This document shows, piece after piece, positions 54,784 to 64,000 of a stretch of 64,000 nucleotides of DNA (positions within the stretch are counted from its first letter, which is position 1; every line of letters begins with the position of its first letter). The position numbers were made by a program, and so were the translations under genes. This DNA is from Microbacterium sp. CFH 31415 (GTDB lineage Bacteria > Actinomycetota > Actinomycetes > Actinomycetales > Microbacteriaceae), in assembly GCF_022538185.1 (NCBI RefSeq), contig NZ_JAKYXC010000009.1:62001-126000 (forward strand). The letters are read 5' to 3'. A model generated the notes under the pieces. That model searched no databases. It was not told where the DNA came from and saw only the letters and a list, made by a program, of their open reading frames with translations.

Positions 54784-56085
54784 GTGTACCTCACCGGACG
54801 CACTCCCCTCCTCGTCGCCGTCGGCGCCGTGCCCGTCGTGCTGCTCTCGCTGGCCGGCGTGGACGCGTGGCTCGCGGCGTCGTCGTGGCTGGCCGTCTGC
54901 GTGATCGCCGTCCTGGCGGACGCCGCACTCGCGCCCGACCCGCGCCAGGTGACGGTGGAGCGACGGATGCCGCGCCGTGTCCTGCTGGGCGAGCCCGCGG
55001 TCGCCGAGGTCGGTCTCCGCAACACAGGATCGCGCACGCTGCGCGGGCGCCTCCGTGACGCGTGGCAGCCCACCGCGGGCGCGCCCGCCGAGCGCGTTCC
55101 CGTCGTGATCCCTCCAGGCGAGCGGCGCATGGCGGCGATCCCGCTGATCCCGCGGCGCCGAGGCGAGCTGACGACCGCGTTCGTCGTGATCCGCTCCGAC
55201 GGACCGCTCCGCCTGGCCGGGCGTCAGGCGAAGATCGACGCGCGGGGCGCGATCCGGGTGCTGCCGCCGTTCACCGCCCGCCGTCATCTGCCCTCGCGCC
55301 TCGCCCGGCTGCGCGAGCTCGACGGCAACACGAGCGTCCAAGTGCGCGGCCAGGGCACCGAGTTCGACAGCCTGCGCGAGTACGTCCGAGGCGACGACGT
55401 GCGCGCGATCGACTGGCGAGCGACGGCCCGCTCGACGACGACGATGCTGCGCACGTGGCGCCCGGAGCGCGATCGCCACGTCGTGATCGTCGTGGACACC
55501 GGACGCACATCGGCCGCACGCGTCGGCGACGGTGTGCGCCTGGATGCTGCGATGGAGGCCGCGCTGCTGCTCGCGGCGCTCGCGAACCGCGCAGGTGACC
55601 ACACCCACCTGCTGATGTTCGACCGGGTGATCCGGGCCCGCGTGACCCGGGTCGACGGCCCGGCCCTGCTGCCGGCGCTCGTCGATGCGATGGCACCGGT
55701 CGAGCCGCAGCTCATCGACACCGACTGGGACGCCGCTTTCGCCCAGGTGCGCGCGCTGACATCGCGTCCGTCGCTCGTCGTGCTGCTCACCGCGCAAGAC
55801 GCCGCCGACGCCGCACGCGGCTTCCTCGGGTCGCTGCCGGGGCTGACCGCGCGCGCCCACGTCCTCGTGGGCACCGTCACCCAGGAAGCCTCGTCCCGCG
55901 AGCAGCGGCCGGACGCGGCATCCGTCTACCGCGATGCAGCCGCCGAGAAGACCGCCCAGGATGCCGCGGCCGTCGCCGCCGCGATCGCCCGCGCGGGCGC
56001 CGAGGCGATCGCCGACAGCCCGGAGCTGCTCCCCCCGCGCATCGCCGACCGCTACCTATCCCTGAAGGCGGCCGGCCGGCTCTGA
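54784..56085 (+). CDS. DUF58 domain protein (VWA-like)
   Basis: Protein of 433 residues. Two short hydrophobic stretches at the N-terminus (LLVAVGAVPVVLLSLAGVDA and SWLAVCVIAVLADAAL), a middle beta part, and the DUF58 signature DSLREYVRGDDVRAIDWRAT followed by a VWA-like domain with VVIVVDTGRTSAARVG. It is the usual partner of the MoxR ATPase. GTG start nine bases after that gene. Last gene of the uninterrupted part of the envelope cluster; in M. tuberculosis the next genes are SpoIIM and RDD, whereas here an aquaporin-katG-furA block lies in between. Confidence 0.9.
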   Translation: MYLTGRTPLLVAVGAVPVVLLSLAGVDAWLAASSWLAVCVIAVLADAALAPDPRQVTVERRMPRRVLLGEPAVAEVGLRNTGSRTLRGRLRDAWQPTAGAPAERVPVVIPPGERRMAAIPLIPRRRGELTTAFVVIRSDGPLRLAGRQAKIDARGAIRVLPPFTARRHLPSRLARLRELDGNTSVQVRGQGTEFDSLREYVRGDDVRAIDWRATARSTTTMLRTWRPERDRHVVIVVDTGRTSAARVGDGVRLDAAMEAALLLAALANRAGDHTHLLMFDRVIRARVTRVDGPALLPALVDAMAPVEPQLIDTDWDAAFAQVRALTSRPSLVVLLTAQDAADAARGFLGSLPGLTARAHVLVGTVTQEASSREQRPDAASVYRDAAAEKTAQDAAAVAAAIARAGAEAIADSPELLPPRIADRYLSLKAAGRL

Positions 56086-56208
56086 TCCGAACGCATCGCT
56101 CCCGCGCCACCACCCGTGACGCGGCGTAACCCGAGGACACTCCGCCGCCCCTTCCTGGGAATCACCTGACAGTAGCGGTACCCTCGCGACGAGGAAAGGG
56201 GTCTGTCC

Positions 56209-56997
56209 ATGTCCGACACCACCACCACGCCTACCACCGCGAACAAGCTGGTCGCGGAGGCGCTGGGAACATTCCTGCTCGTCTTCGGCTCCATCGGGGC
56301 GGCCCTGTTCGCGGCCGACTTCGGCACCGGGTCGAACGGCTCATCGCTCGGCATCGGCTTCATCGGCGTCTCGCTGGCCTTCGGCCTGACCCTGCTCGCC
56401 GGCATCTACACGTGGGGTCCGATCTCGGGAGGGCATTTCAACCCGGCAGTGACCTTCGGGCTCGCCGCCGCGGGGCGCTTCCCGTGGAAGGACACCCCCG
56501 GCTACCTGATCGCGCAGATCGTCGGCGGCGCGCTGGCGACGACGCTCATCGTGCTGATCGGCATCTTCGGACCCGCGGGCTGGCTCGCCGCCGCGCAGGA
56601 CGGCGGTTTCGCGAGCAACGGCTTCGGCGAGCAGTCGCCCGGCGGCTTCGGCCTGGGCGCCGCGATCGTGGCCGAGATCCTCTTCACGGCGGTCTTCCTG
56701 CTCGTGATCCTCGGCGTGACCCACCCGCAGCGCGGCACCGCAGGGTTCGCGGGTCTGGCGATCGGCCTCACCCTCACGTTCATCCACCTGGCGTCGATTC
56801 CGATCGACAACACCTCGGTGAACCCGGCGCGGTCGATCGCCACCGCCATCTACGGCGGCCCGGCGGCACTCGGCCAGCTGTGGGTCTTCATCGTGTTCCC
56901 GCTCGTCGGCGGTCTGCTTGCGGGCTTCCTGCACCGCGCACTGTTCGAGCCCAAGGGCTCGGTGCCGCCCGCACCGAAGGAGGCGCGCGTCAAGTAG
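56209..56997 (+). CDS. aqpZ: Aquaporin of the AqpZ type
   Basis: MIP family channel of 262 residues with six helices and both NPA boxes: GGHFNPAVTFGL and NTSVNPARSIATA. The arginine after the second NPA and small residues nearby point to a water rather than glycerol channel, but H2O2 passage is known for members and would suit the convergent katG. AGGAAAGGGG is a good ribosome site and TACCCT (about 56180) a likely -10. It ends 65 bases from the convergent katG. Confidence 0.88.
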   Translation: MSDTTTTPTTANKLVAEALGTFLLVFGSIGAALFAADFGTGSNGSSLGIGFIGVSLAFGLTLLAGIYTWGPISGGHFNPAVTFGLAAAGRFPWKDTPGYLIAQIVGGALATTLIVLIGIFGPAGWLAAAQDGGFASNGFGEQSPGGFGLGAAIVAEILFTAVFLLVILGVTHPQRGTAGFAGLAIGLTLTFIHLASIPIDNTSVNPARSIATAIYGGPAALGQLWVFIVFPLVGGLLAGFLHRALFEPKGSVPPAPKEARVK

Positions 56998-57013
56998 CGC
57001 CCTCCCGAGACGC

Positions 57014-57048
57014 CGAAGCGGCCCGCCCCTCAGGGACGGGCCGCTTCG
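57014..57048. terminator. Bidirectional hairpin between aqpZ and katG
   Basis: CGAAGCGGCCCG (57014-57025) and CGGGCCGCTTCG (57037-57048) form a perfect 12-bp stem; the loop contains a further CCCT/AGGG stem. Confidence 0.8.
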
Positions 57049-57062
57049 TGTTGCCGTGCGGG

Positions 57063-59405
<2,343 letters not shown>

Positions 59406-59846
59406 TCAGTGGGATGCCGCGGCACAGGCCGGGCAGACACCCCAGAACGTCACCTCGGCGACCCTCACGGCGTACCCGTGCGCGTCGGAGGGTGTGAGGC
59501 ACGGCGCCGGACCCACCGCGCAGTCGACGTCCTCGACCGCACCGCACTCGGTGCACACGAGATGGTGGTGGTTGTCGTCGACGCGCAGCTCGAACAGCCC
59601 CGGACGACCCGCCGGCTCGATGCGCCGGACGAGACCGGCGTCGACGAAATCGCCGAGTGCGTTGTACACGGACTGAAGGCTCGTGTTCGGAACAGTCATC
59701 GCGACGAGAGCGAAGAGTTCGTCCGCGCTCGCATGGGGACGCTCGCGCACGGCGTCGAGCACGGCGCGGCGGGAGTCCGTCACGCGCAGGCCCGCGGAGC
59801 GGATCCGCTCCCCCGCGTCGTGCGCGGTGGAGGGAAGCGAGGTCAT
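59406..59846 (-). CDS. furA: Fur family regulator FurA
   Basis: Protein of 146 residues. A winged helix at the N-terminus (IRSAGLRVTDSRRAVLDAVR, TSLQSVYNALGDFVDAGLVR) and a metal domain with HHHLVCTECGAVEDVDC and VCPACAA. It represses its own gene and katG and is inactivated by oxidation in the family. TAGGAT (59853-59858, complement) is six bases from the ATG, so leaderless. An AT-rich inverted repeat (59864-59880) lies immediately upstream, the likely operator. Confidence 0.94.
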   Translation of the reverse strand: MTSLPSTAHDAGERIRSAGLRVTDSRRAVLDAVRERPHASADELFALVAMTVPNTSLQSVYNALGDFVDAGLVRRIEPAGRPGLFELRVDDNHHHLVCTECGAVEDVDCAVGPAPCLTPSDAHGYAVRVAEVTFWGVCPACAAASH

Positions 59847-59863
59847 GCACCCATCCTACCCTC

Positions 59864-59880
59864 TTTTGAGAGATTCAAAA
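59864..59880. promoter_or_regulatory. FurA operator
   Basis: TTTTGA (59864-59869) and TCAAAA (59875-59880) form a perfect 6-bp inverted repeat in the only AT-rich stretch of this area, just upstream of the furA -10 (59853-59858). Confidence 0.7.
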
Positions 59881-59893
59881 AAGGAAGGATGCC

Positions 59894-60889
59894 TCATCCG
59901 GCGACGAGCGTCGGAGTCCCTGTCTCGTACTCCGTGAGGTCGCCGGTCTCACCGCGGCGGTGCGCGCGACCCCCTATGACGATCATGTAGACGAGGAACA
60001 GCACGAGCGCGAGGGCGCCGATGCCGATCTTCACGGGCCACGGCCACGGCTGCGCCGTGACGAAGCCCTCGATGGCTCCTGCGACGGCCAGCCACAGCAC
60101 GAGGCCGATGGCGATCGACGCGAGCGAGCGGCCGGCCGAAGCGATCGCCTCCCCGCGCGTGCGGCGGCCCGGCGCGACCCACGCCCAGAAGATTCCGAGT
60201 CCCGCAGCCGCAGAGACGAACAGGCACGTCATCTCGAGCAGTCCGTGGGGAAGGATGTACAGCACGAAGACGTCGCCGCGGCCGAAAGCGAGCATGACCG
60301 CCGCCGCGGTTCCCACGCTGACGGCGTTGGCGACGAGCACCATGACCGGCCAGAACCCGGTGATGCCGAAGATCACGCATTGAACGGCGAGCCAGGCGTT
60401 GTTGGTCCACACGGTGCCCGCGAACGTCGCCGGATGCTTCTCGCTGTAGTAGTCGGTGAAGTCGCCTTCGGCGTACTGCTCGAGCTGGAGCCGGTTGCCC
60501 AGTGCCGCGACGAGCGCGGGATCGCCGGAGATCCAGAACGCGACGACTGTGCCCACGAGGATGAACCCGAGCGCGATCACGAGCGTCCCCCACCGCACGC
60601 GGTAGAGCGCCGCGGGCAGCTGGAGCGCGAAGAACCGCGGCAGCTGTCGCAGCACATTCTCCGGCGCCCCGGTCAGCCGCAGCCGGGCACGTGCCAGCAT
60701 GGTCGAGATGTGGTCTCCCTGGATGCTGCGCCCCGCCGACGTCTTCGCGTCAGCCAGATCGGCCGACGCAGCGCGATAGCGGTCGACCAGTTCGTCGACC
60801 TCCGCACCGCTCAGCCGCCGAGCGCGGCTGAGATCGTCGAGACGCTCCCATTCCGCCCGTCTCGCGGCGGTCAGGGCGTCGAGATCCAT
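59894..60889 (-). CDS. Stage II sporulation protein M-like membrane protein
   Basis: Protein of 331 residues. MDLDALTAARRAEWERLDDL opens with the actinobacterial SpoIIM pattern, followed by about six membrane helices (GTLVIALGFILVGTVVAFWI, AAGLGIFWAWVAPGRRTRG, IGIGALALVLFLVYMIVIGG). The organism family does not sporulate, so a general role in envelope or peptidoglycan control is more likely. It lies with MoxR/DUF58/RDD genes in actinobacteria (Rv3694c). TACAGT seven bases before the start (complement). Divergent from the RDD gene with 16 bases between. Confidence 0.88.
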   Translation of the reverse strand: MDLDALTAARRAEWERLDDLSRARRLSGAEVDELVDRYRAASADLADAKTSAGRSIQGDHISTMLARARLRLTGAPENVLRQLPRFFALQLPAALYRVRWGTLVIALGFILVGTVVAFWISGDPALVAALGNRLQLEQYAEGDFTDYYSEKHPATFAGTVWTNNAWLAVQCVIFGITGFWPVMVLVANAVSVGTAAAVMLAFGRGDVFVLYILPHGLLEMTCLFVSAAAGLGIFWAWVAPGRRTRGEAIASAGRSLASIAIGLVLWLAVAGAIEGFVTAQPWPWPVKIGIGALALVLFLVYMIVIGGRAHRRGETGDLTEYETGTPTLVAG

Positions 60890-60905
60890 GTGCTTCACTG
60901 TACCC

Positions 60906-61751
60906 ATGACCGACGTCCGCCCGACGATCATCGACATCCACCAGGACGAGGTGCTCACGGGCGAAGCCGTCGCGCTGGACGTGCAGCCGATCGGGTACTT
61001 TCTGCGTGCCCTCGGTGTGCTGATCGACATGCTGATCGGCGTGGCGCTGTTCCTGCTGCTGCTCCTCATCGTCGGTTGGCTCGACGGACAGGGCGCGCTT
61101 CCTCCGGACTCCGCGCCGATCCTGACGATCGCGATCGTCGTCGTGGTGACGGTCGTCGTACCGACCCTCGTCGAGACGACCTCGCGCGGCCGCAGCCTCG
61201 GCAAGCTCGCCGTGGGCGGGCGCATCGTCCGTGCCGACGGCGGCGCGGCAGGATTCCGCCATGCGCTCATCCGCGCCCTCATCGGCGTGTTCGAGCTCTG
61301 GTTCACCTTCGGCGCCGTGGCTGCGCTCGTCGGGGCGTTCACCCCCCGCTCGCAGCGCCTGGGCGACCTGATGGCCGGCACCTACTCCGAGCGCACCCGC
61401 ACCCCTCGCCTCCCGCCGGCGCCGTTCGATACCCCGCCTCCGCTCGTCGCGTGGGCGGAGACCGCCGACGTCGCGCGCCTGCCGGAGCGACTCGCGCGGC
61501 GGCTGGCGCAGTTCGGCCAGTCCGCGCGCAACATGGAGCCGTCGGCCCGGGCGCGGGTCGCGGCATCCCTCGCCGCCGAGGCGTCGCTGCACGTGTCGCC
61601 CGTACCCGCGGTCGACCCCGAGACGCTGATCATGGGCGTCGTCGCGCTCCGCCGTCAGCGCGAGCTTCGCGCGCTCGAGCTCGAGCGCGACCGGGTCACC
61701 GCGCTCACCGGCACGACGCCCGCCGCGCCGAGGGGCTTCCCCGCGCGCTGA
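60906..61751 (+). CDS. RDD family membrane protein
   Basis: Protein of 281 residues. Three membrane helices: LRALGVLIDMLIGVALFLLL, ILTIAIVVVVTVVVPTLVET and LIRALIGVFELWFTFGAVAA; the second is followed by TSRGRSLGKLAVGGRIVRAD, the RDD family block. The C-terminal 110 residues are cytosolic and helical. Counterpart of Rv3695, paired with the divergent SpoIIM gene; function unknown. The start MTDVRPTIIDIHQDE lies inside the shared 16-base promoter region. Confidence 0.88.
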   Translation: MTDVRPTIIDIHQDEVLTGEAVALDVQPIGYFLRALGVLIDMLIGVALFLLLLLIVGWLDGQGALPPDSAPILTIAIVVVVTVVVPTLVETTSRGRSLGKLAVGGRIVRADGGAAGFRHALIRALIGVFELWFTFGAVAALVGAFTPRSQRLGDLMAGTYSERTRTPRLPPAPFDTPPPLVAWAETADVARLPERLARRLAQFGQSARNMEPSARARVAASLAAEASLHVSPVPAVDPETLIMGVVALRRQRELRALELERDRVTALTGTTPAAPRGFPAR

Positions 61752-61755
61752 GCCG

Positions 61756-63231
61756 TCAGTACCGGTAGTGGTCGAGCTTGTACGGCCCCTCGACCGGAAC
61801 GCCGATGTACGCGGCCTGCTCCGGCGTGAGGATCGTGAGCTCCACGCCGAGCGCGGCGAGGTGCAGCCGGGCCACCTTCTCGTCGAGGGTCTTGGGGAGC
61901 GTGTAGACGCCGACCGGGTACTCGTCCGGGCGGGTGTACAGCTCGAGCTGGGCCAGCACCTGGTTGGTGAACGACGCGCTCATCACGAACGACGGGTGGC
62001 CGGTCGCGTTGCCGAGGTTCATGAGGCGGCCCTCGCTCAGCACGAGCACGCTGCGACCGTTCGGCAGGCGCCACTCGTGCACCTGCGGCTTGATCTCGAT
62101 GCGCTCGGCGCCCTCGATCGCCGCCAGCCCCGCCATGTCGATCTCGTCGTCGAAGTGGCCGACGTTCGCGACGATCGCGAGGTGCTTGAGCCCCAGGATG
62201 TGCTCCGGCGTGACGACCCGCGTGTTGCCGGTCCCCGTGATCACCAGGTCGACCTCGCCCAGGACGGACTCGAGCCGCGCCACCTGGAAGCCGTCCATCG
62301 CCGCCTGCAGCGCGCAGATCGGGTCGACCTCGCCGACGATCACCCGTGCGCCCTGCCCCCGCAGCGCCTCGGCCGCGCCCTTGCCCACATCGCCGTAGCC
62401 GGCGACGAACGCGACCTTGCCGCCGATCAGCACGTCCGTCGCCCGGTTGAGCCCGTCGGGCAGGGAGTGGCGGATGCCGTAGGTGTTGTCGAACTTGGAC
62501 TTGGTCACCGAGTCGTTCACGTTGATCGCGGGGAAGAGCAGGCGGCCGCCGGCTGCGAGCTCGTAGAGACGGTGGACGCCGGTGGTGGTCTCCTCCGTCA
62601 CGCCGATGAGCCCTTGCGCCATACGCGTGAAGCGCTGCGGATCGGCAGCCAGGCTCGCTCGCAGCGTGTCGAGGACGATGCCGTACTCCTCGGAGTCGCC
62701 GGGTGCGGCATCCGGCACCGCTCCTTCCTGCTCGAACTGGACGCCCCTGTGCACCAGCAGGGTCGCGTCACCGCCGTCGTCGAGGATCAGATTCGGCCCG
62801 TCGAACCCCTCCGCCGACCAGTCGAAGATGCGGTCGGCCAGTCGCCAGTACTCCTCGAGCGTCTCGCCCTTCCACGCGAACACCGGAACGCCCGCCGGTG
62901 CGTCGACGGTGCCCGTCGGACCCACGACGACCGCGGCCGCCGCTTCGTCCTGGGTGGAGAAGATGTTGCAGCTCGCCCACCGCACCTGGGCGCCGAGAGC
63001 CACGAGGGTCTCGATGAGCACGGCCGTCTGCACCGTCATGTGGAGCGAGCCGGCGATGCGTGCTCCGGCGAGCGGCTGCCGCGGGCCGTACTCCTGGCGC
63101 AGTGCCATGAGCCCGGGCATCTCGTTCTCGGCGAGACGCAGCTGGTGCCGGCCCGCTTCGGCGAGGGCGAGGTCGGCGACCTCGAAGTCGAGCGGGCGGA
63201 CGGCGGCGGTGGCGGGCGACTCGATCGTCAT
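61756..63231 (-). CDS. ahcY: Adenosylhomocysteinase
   Basis: Enzyme of 491 residues that splits S-adenosylhomocysteine into adenosine and homocysteine, feeding homocysteine back to methionine synthesis. [57 protein letters not shown] and the NAD-binding [20 protein letters not shown] are canonical, and the C-terminal KLDHYRY matches the family. The length includes the actinobacterial insertion. GAGAAT (63238-63243, complement) is six bases before the ATG. It ends four bases from the convergent RDD gene. Confidence 0.97.
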   Translation of the reverse strand: MTIESPATAAVRPLDFEVADLALAEAGRHQLRLAENEMPGLMALRQEYGPRQPLAGARIAGSLHMTVQTAVLIETLVALGAQVRWASCNIFSTQDEAAAAVVVGPTGTVDAPAGVPVFAWKGETLEEYWRLADRIFDWSAEGFDGPNLILDDGGDATLLVHRGVQFEQEGAVPDAAPGDSEEYGIVLDTLRASLAADPQRFTRMAQGLIGVTEETTTGVHRLYELAAGGRLLFPAINVNDSVTKSKFDNTYGIRHSLPDGLNRATDVLIGGKVAFVAGYGDVGKGAAEALRGQGARVIVGEVDPICALQAAMDGFQVARLESVLGEVDLVITGTGNTRVVTPEHILGLKHLAIVANVGHFDDEIDMAGLAAIEGAERIEIKPQVHEWRLPNGRSVLVLSEGRLMNLGNATGHPSFVMSASFTNQVLAQLELYTRPDEYPVGVYTLPKTLDEKVARLHLAALGVELTILTPEQAAYIGVPVEGPYKLDHYRY

Positions 63232-63291
63232 GCGCCCATTCTCGCACCCGGCGCGCGACGCGCCCCGCGCAGCGGTCCGCCTCGTGCCGCG

Positions 63292-64000
63292 TCAGCCGGC
63301 AGCCGCGCGCCACCGCGGCAGCTCCGCCGACAGATACGCGGCGAGGGACTCGCGATGGTCCGGCGGGTCGAACCCGACACCCCTGATGCGGTCGAGGGCG
63401 AGCACGCTGTTGCGCGGCCGCGGGGCGGTCGGCGACGCCGCCGAGGCCGAGTACTCCTCGGTGGACACCGGCGCGACCCGGTCGGGATCCTGTCCGGCGG
63501 CGGCGAACACCACGCGGGCCACCTCCGCCCACGTCATCGGCTCGCCGGCGCCGGTCACGTTGTACACACCGTAGGGTGCGTGGGACTCCAGGAGGTGGGC
63601 GATCGCACGTGCCAGGTCGTCGGCGAACGTCAGACGCCCGCGCTGATCGTCGACGACCGACGGGGATGCGCCCCTCGCCGCCAGGTCGTGCATCGTGCGG
63701 AGGAAGTTCCTGCCGGCTCCGATCACCCATGACGTGCGGACGATGTAGTGGCGCGGCGCCGCGGCGACCGCGATGTCGCCGGCGGCCTTGGTCTGCCCGT
63801 AGACGCCGAGCGGGGTCAGCGCGTGATCCTCGGGGTACTCGCCGTCGAAGGTCCCGTCGAACACGTAGTCGGTCGAGACGTGGACGAGCGTGAGCGCATG
63901 GTCCGCGGCGACCCGCGCGAGCGCCGCGGCGCCCTCGGCATTGACCCGCCAGGCGGTCGCCCGCCCGTGCGGAGACTCCGCAGCATCGACTGCGGTGAAG
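63292..64000 (-). CDS. rmlD: dTDP-4-dehydrorhamnose reductase (RmlD), N-terminus missing
   Basis: Extended SDR-type enzyme, 236 residues visible; the frame is open to the right edge, so the start lies outside. LVHVSTDYVFDGTFDGEYPE and VYGQTKAAGD carry the YxxxK catalytic pair, followed by IVRTSWVIGAGRNFLRTMHD and VYNVTGAGEPMTWAEVARVV. It reduces dTDP-4-keto-L-rhamnose to dTDP-L-rhamnose for cell-wall polysaccharide. The C-terminus RNSVLALDRIRGVGFDPPD is typical. A fusion to RmlC, seen in some relatives, cannot be judged from the fragment. Confidence 0.92.
   Translation of the reverse strand, partial: FTAVDAAESPHGRATAWRVNAEGAAALARVAADHALTLVHVSTDYVFDGTFDGEYPEDHALTPLGVYGQTKAAGDIAVAAAPRHYIVRTSWVIGAGRNFLRTMHDLAARGASPSVVDDQRGRLTFADDLARAIAHLLESHAPYGVYNVTGAGEPMTWAEVARVVFAAAGQDPDRVAPVSTEEYSASAASPTAPRPRNSVLALDRIRGVGFDPPDHRESLAAYLSAELPRWRAAAG

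Noticed and set aside
63292-63864. Complete gene starting at MFDGTFDG near the right edge
   Set aside because: The same frame continues to base 64000 with recognisable RmlD sequence before that Met, so the gene is cut by the window and the Met is internal.

Overview
The window is 64 kb of very GC-rich DNA (about 70% by eye) packed with actinobacterial hallmark genes: whiB1, the mtrA-mtrB-lpqB operon, the sigR/rsrA redox sigma pair, pdtaS, the fused 2-oxoglutarate decarboxylase kgd and guaB1. Gene content, codon use and the style of the extragenic repeats suggest a chromosome of a Microbacterium-like member of the Microbacteriaceae. I see no phage, plasmid, insertion sequence, CRISPR, rRNA or tRNA gene.

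Layout. 1-8.9 kb: methionine sulfhydrylation genes (metY, cut by the window edge, and metX), a NUDIX hydrolase, a thiamine-binding protein, a GT87-like membrane protein, the NAD(P)H-hydrate repair dehydratase and an Old Yellow Enzyme. 9-14.5 kb: two overlapping CNNM/CorC-type membrane proteins, an AbiEi/DUF559-like protein flanked by hairpin repeats, and guaB1. 14.7-25.5 kb: kgd, an amino acid permease, a glycerolipid module (glpD and a TetR regulator divergent from an AGPS-like flavoenzyme and a lipid kinase), then rsrA/sigR. 25.6-37 kb: aroA-rsgA, a peroxiredoxin, whiB1, a 0.7 kb repeat-rich spacer, pdtaS, ParA-like and SAF proteins, a protein with two Sm-like modules, an Rv3235-family protein and alaA. 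37-50 kb: secA, a PadR regulator, a DEAD-box helicase, hpf, comF, lpqB, mtrB and mtrA. 50-62 kb: a membrane-envelope cluster (stalk-domain protein, DUF4129, DUF4350, MoxR, DUF58, SpoIIM, RDD) interrupted by an aquaporin-katG-furA block. 61.7-64 kb: sahH and a partial rmlD.

Much of 24.6-50 kb follows the gene content of the M. tuberculosis Rv3219-Rv3248c region, the glycerolipid module matches Rv2249c-Rv2252, and the envelope cluster matches Rv3691-Rv3695. This vertical conservation marks the region as core chromosome.

The most notable non-genic structure is: (i) three copies of an exactly 69-bp near-palindrome starting GAACAGG and ending CCTGTTC; (ii) a 61-bp hairpin family present twice upstream and once, degenerate, downstream of the AbiEi/DUF559 gene; (iii) a nine-unit 20-bp tandem array behind whiB1; (iv) a G/C homopolymer tract behind secA that is probably an assembly artefact; and (v) a strikingly regular promoter rule, a TANNNT-type -10 hexamer ending about six bases before the start codon, at about twenty genes, implying widespread leaderless mRNAs.
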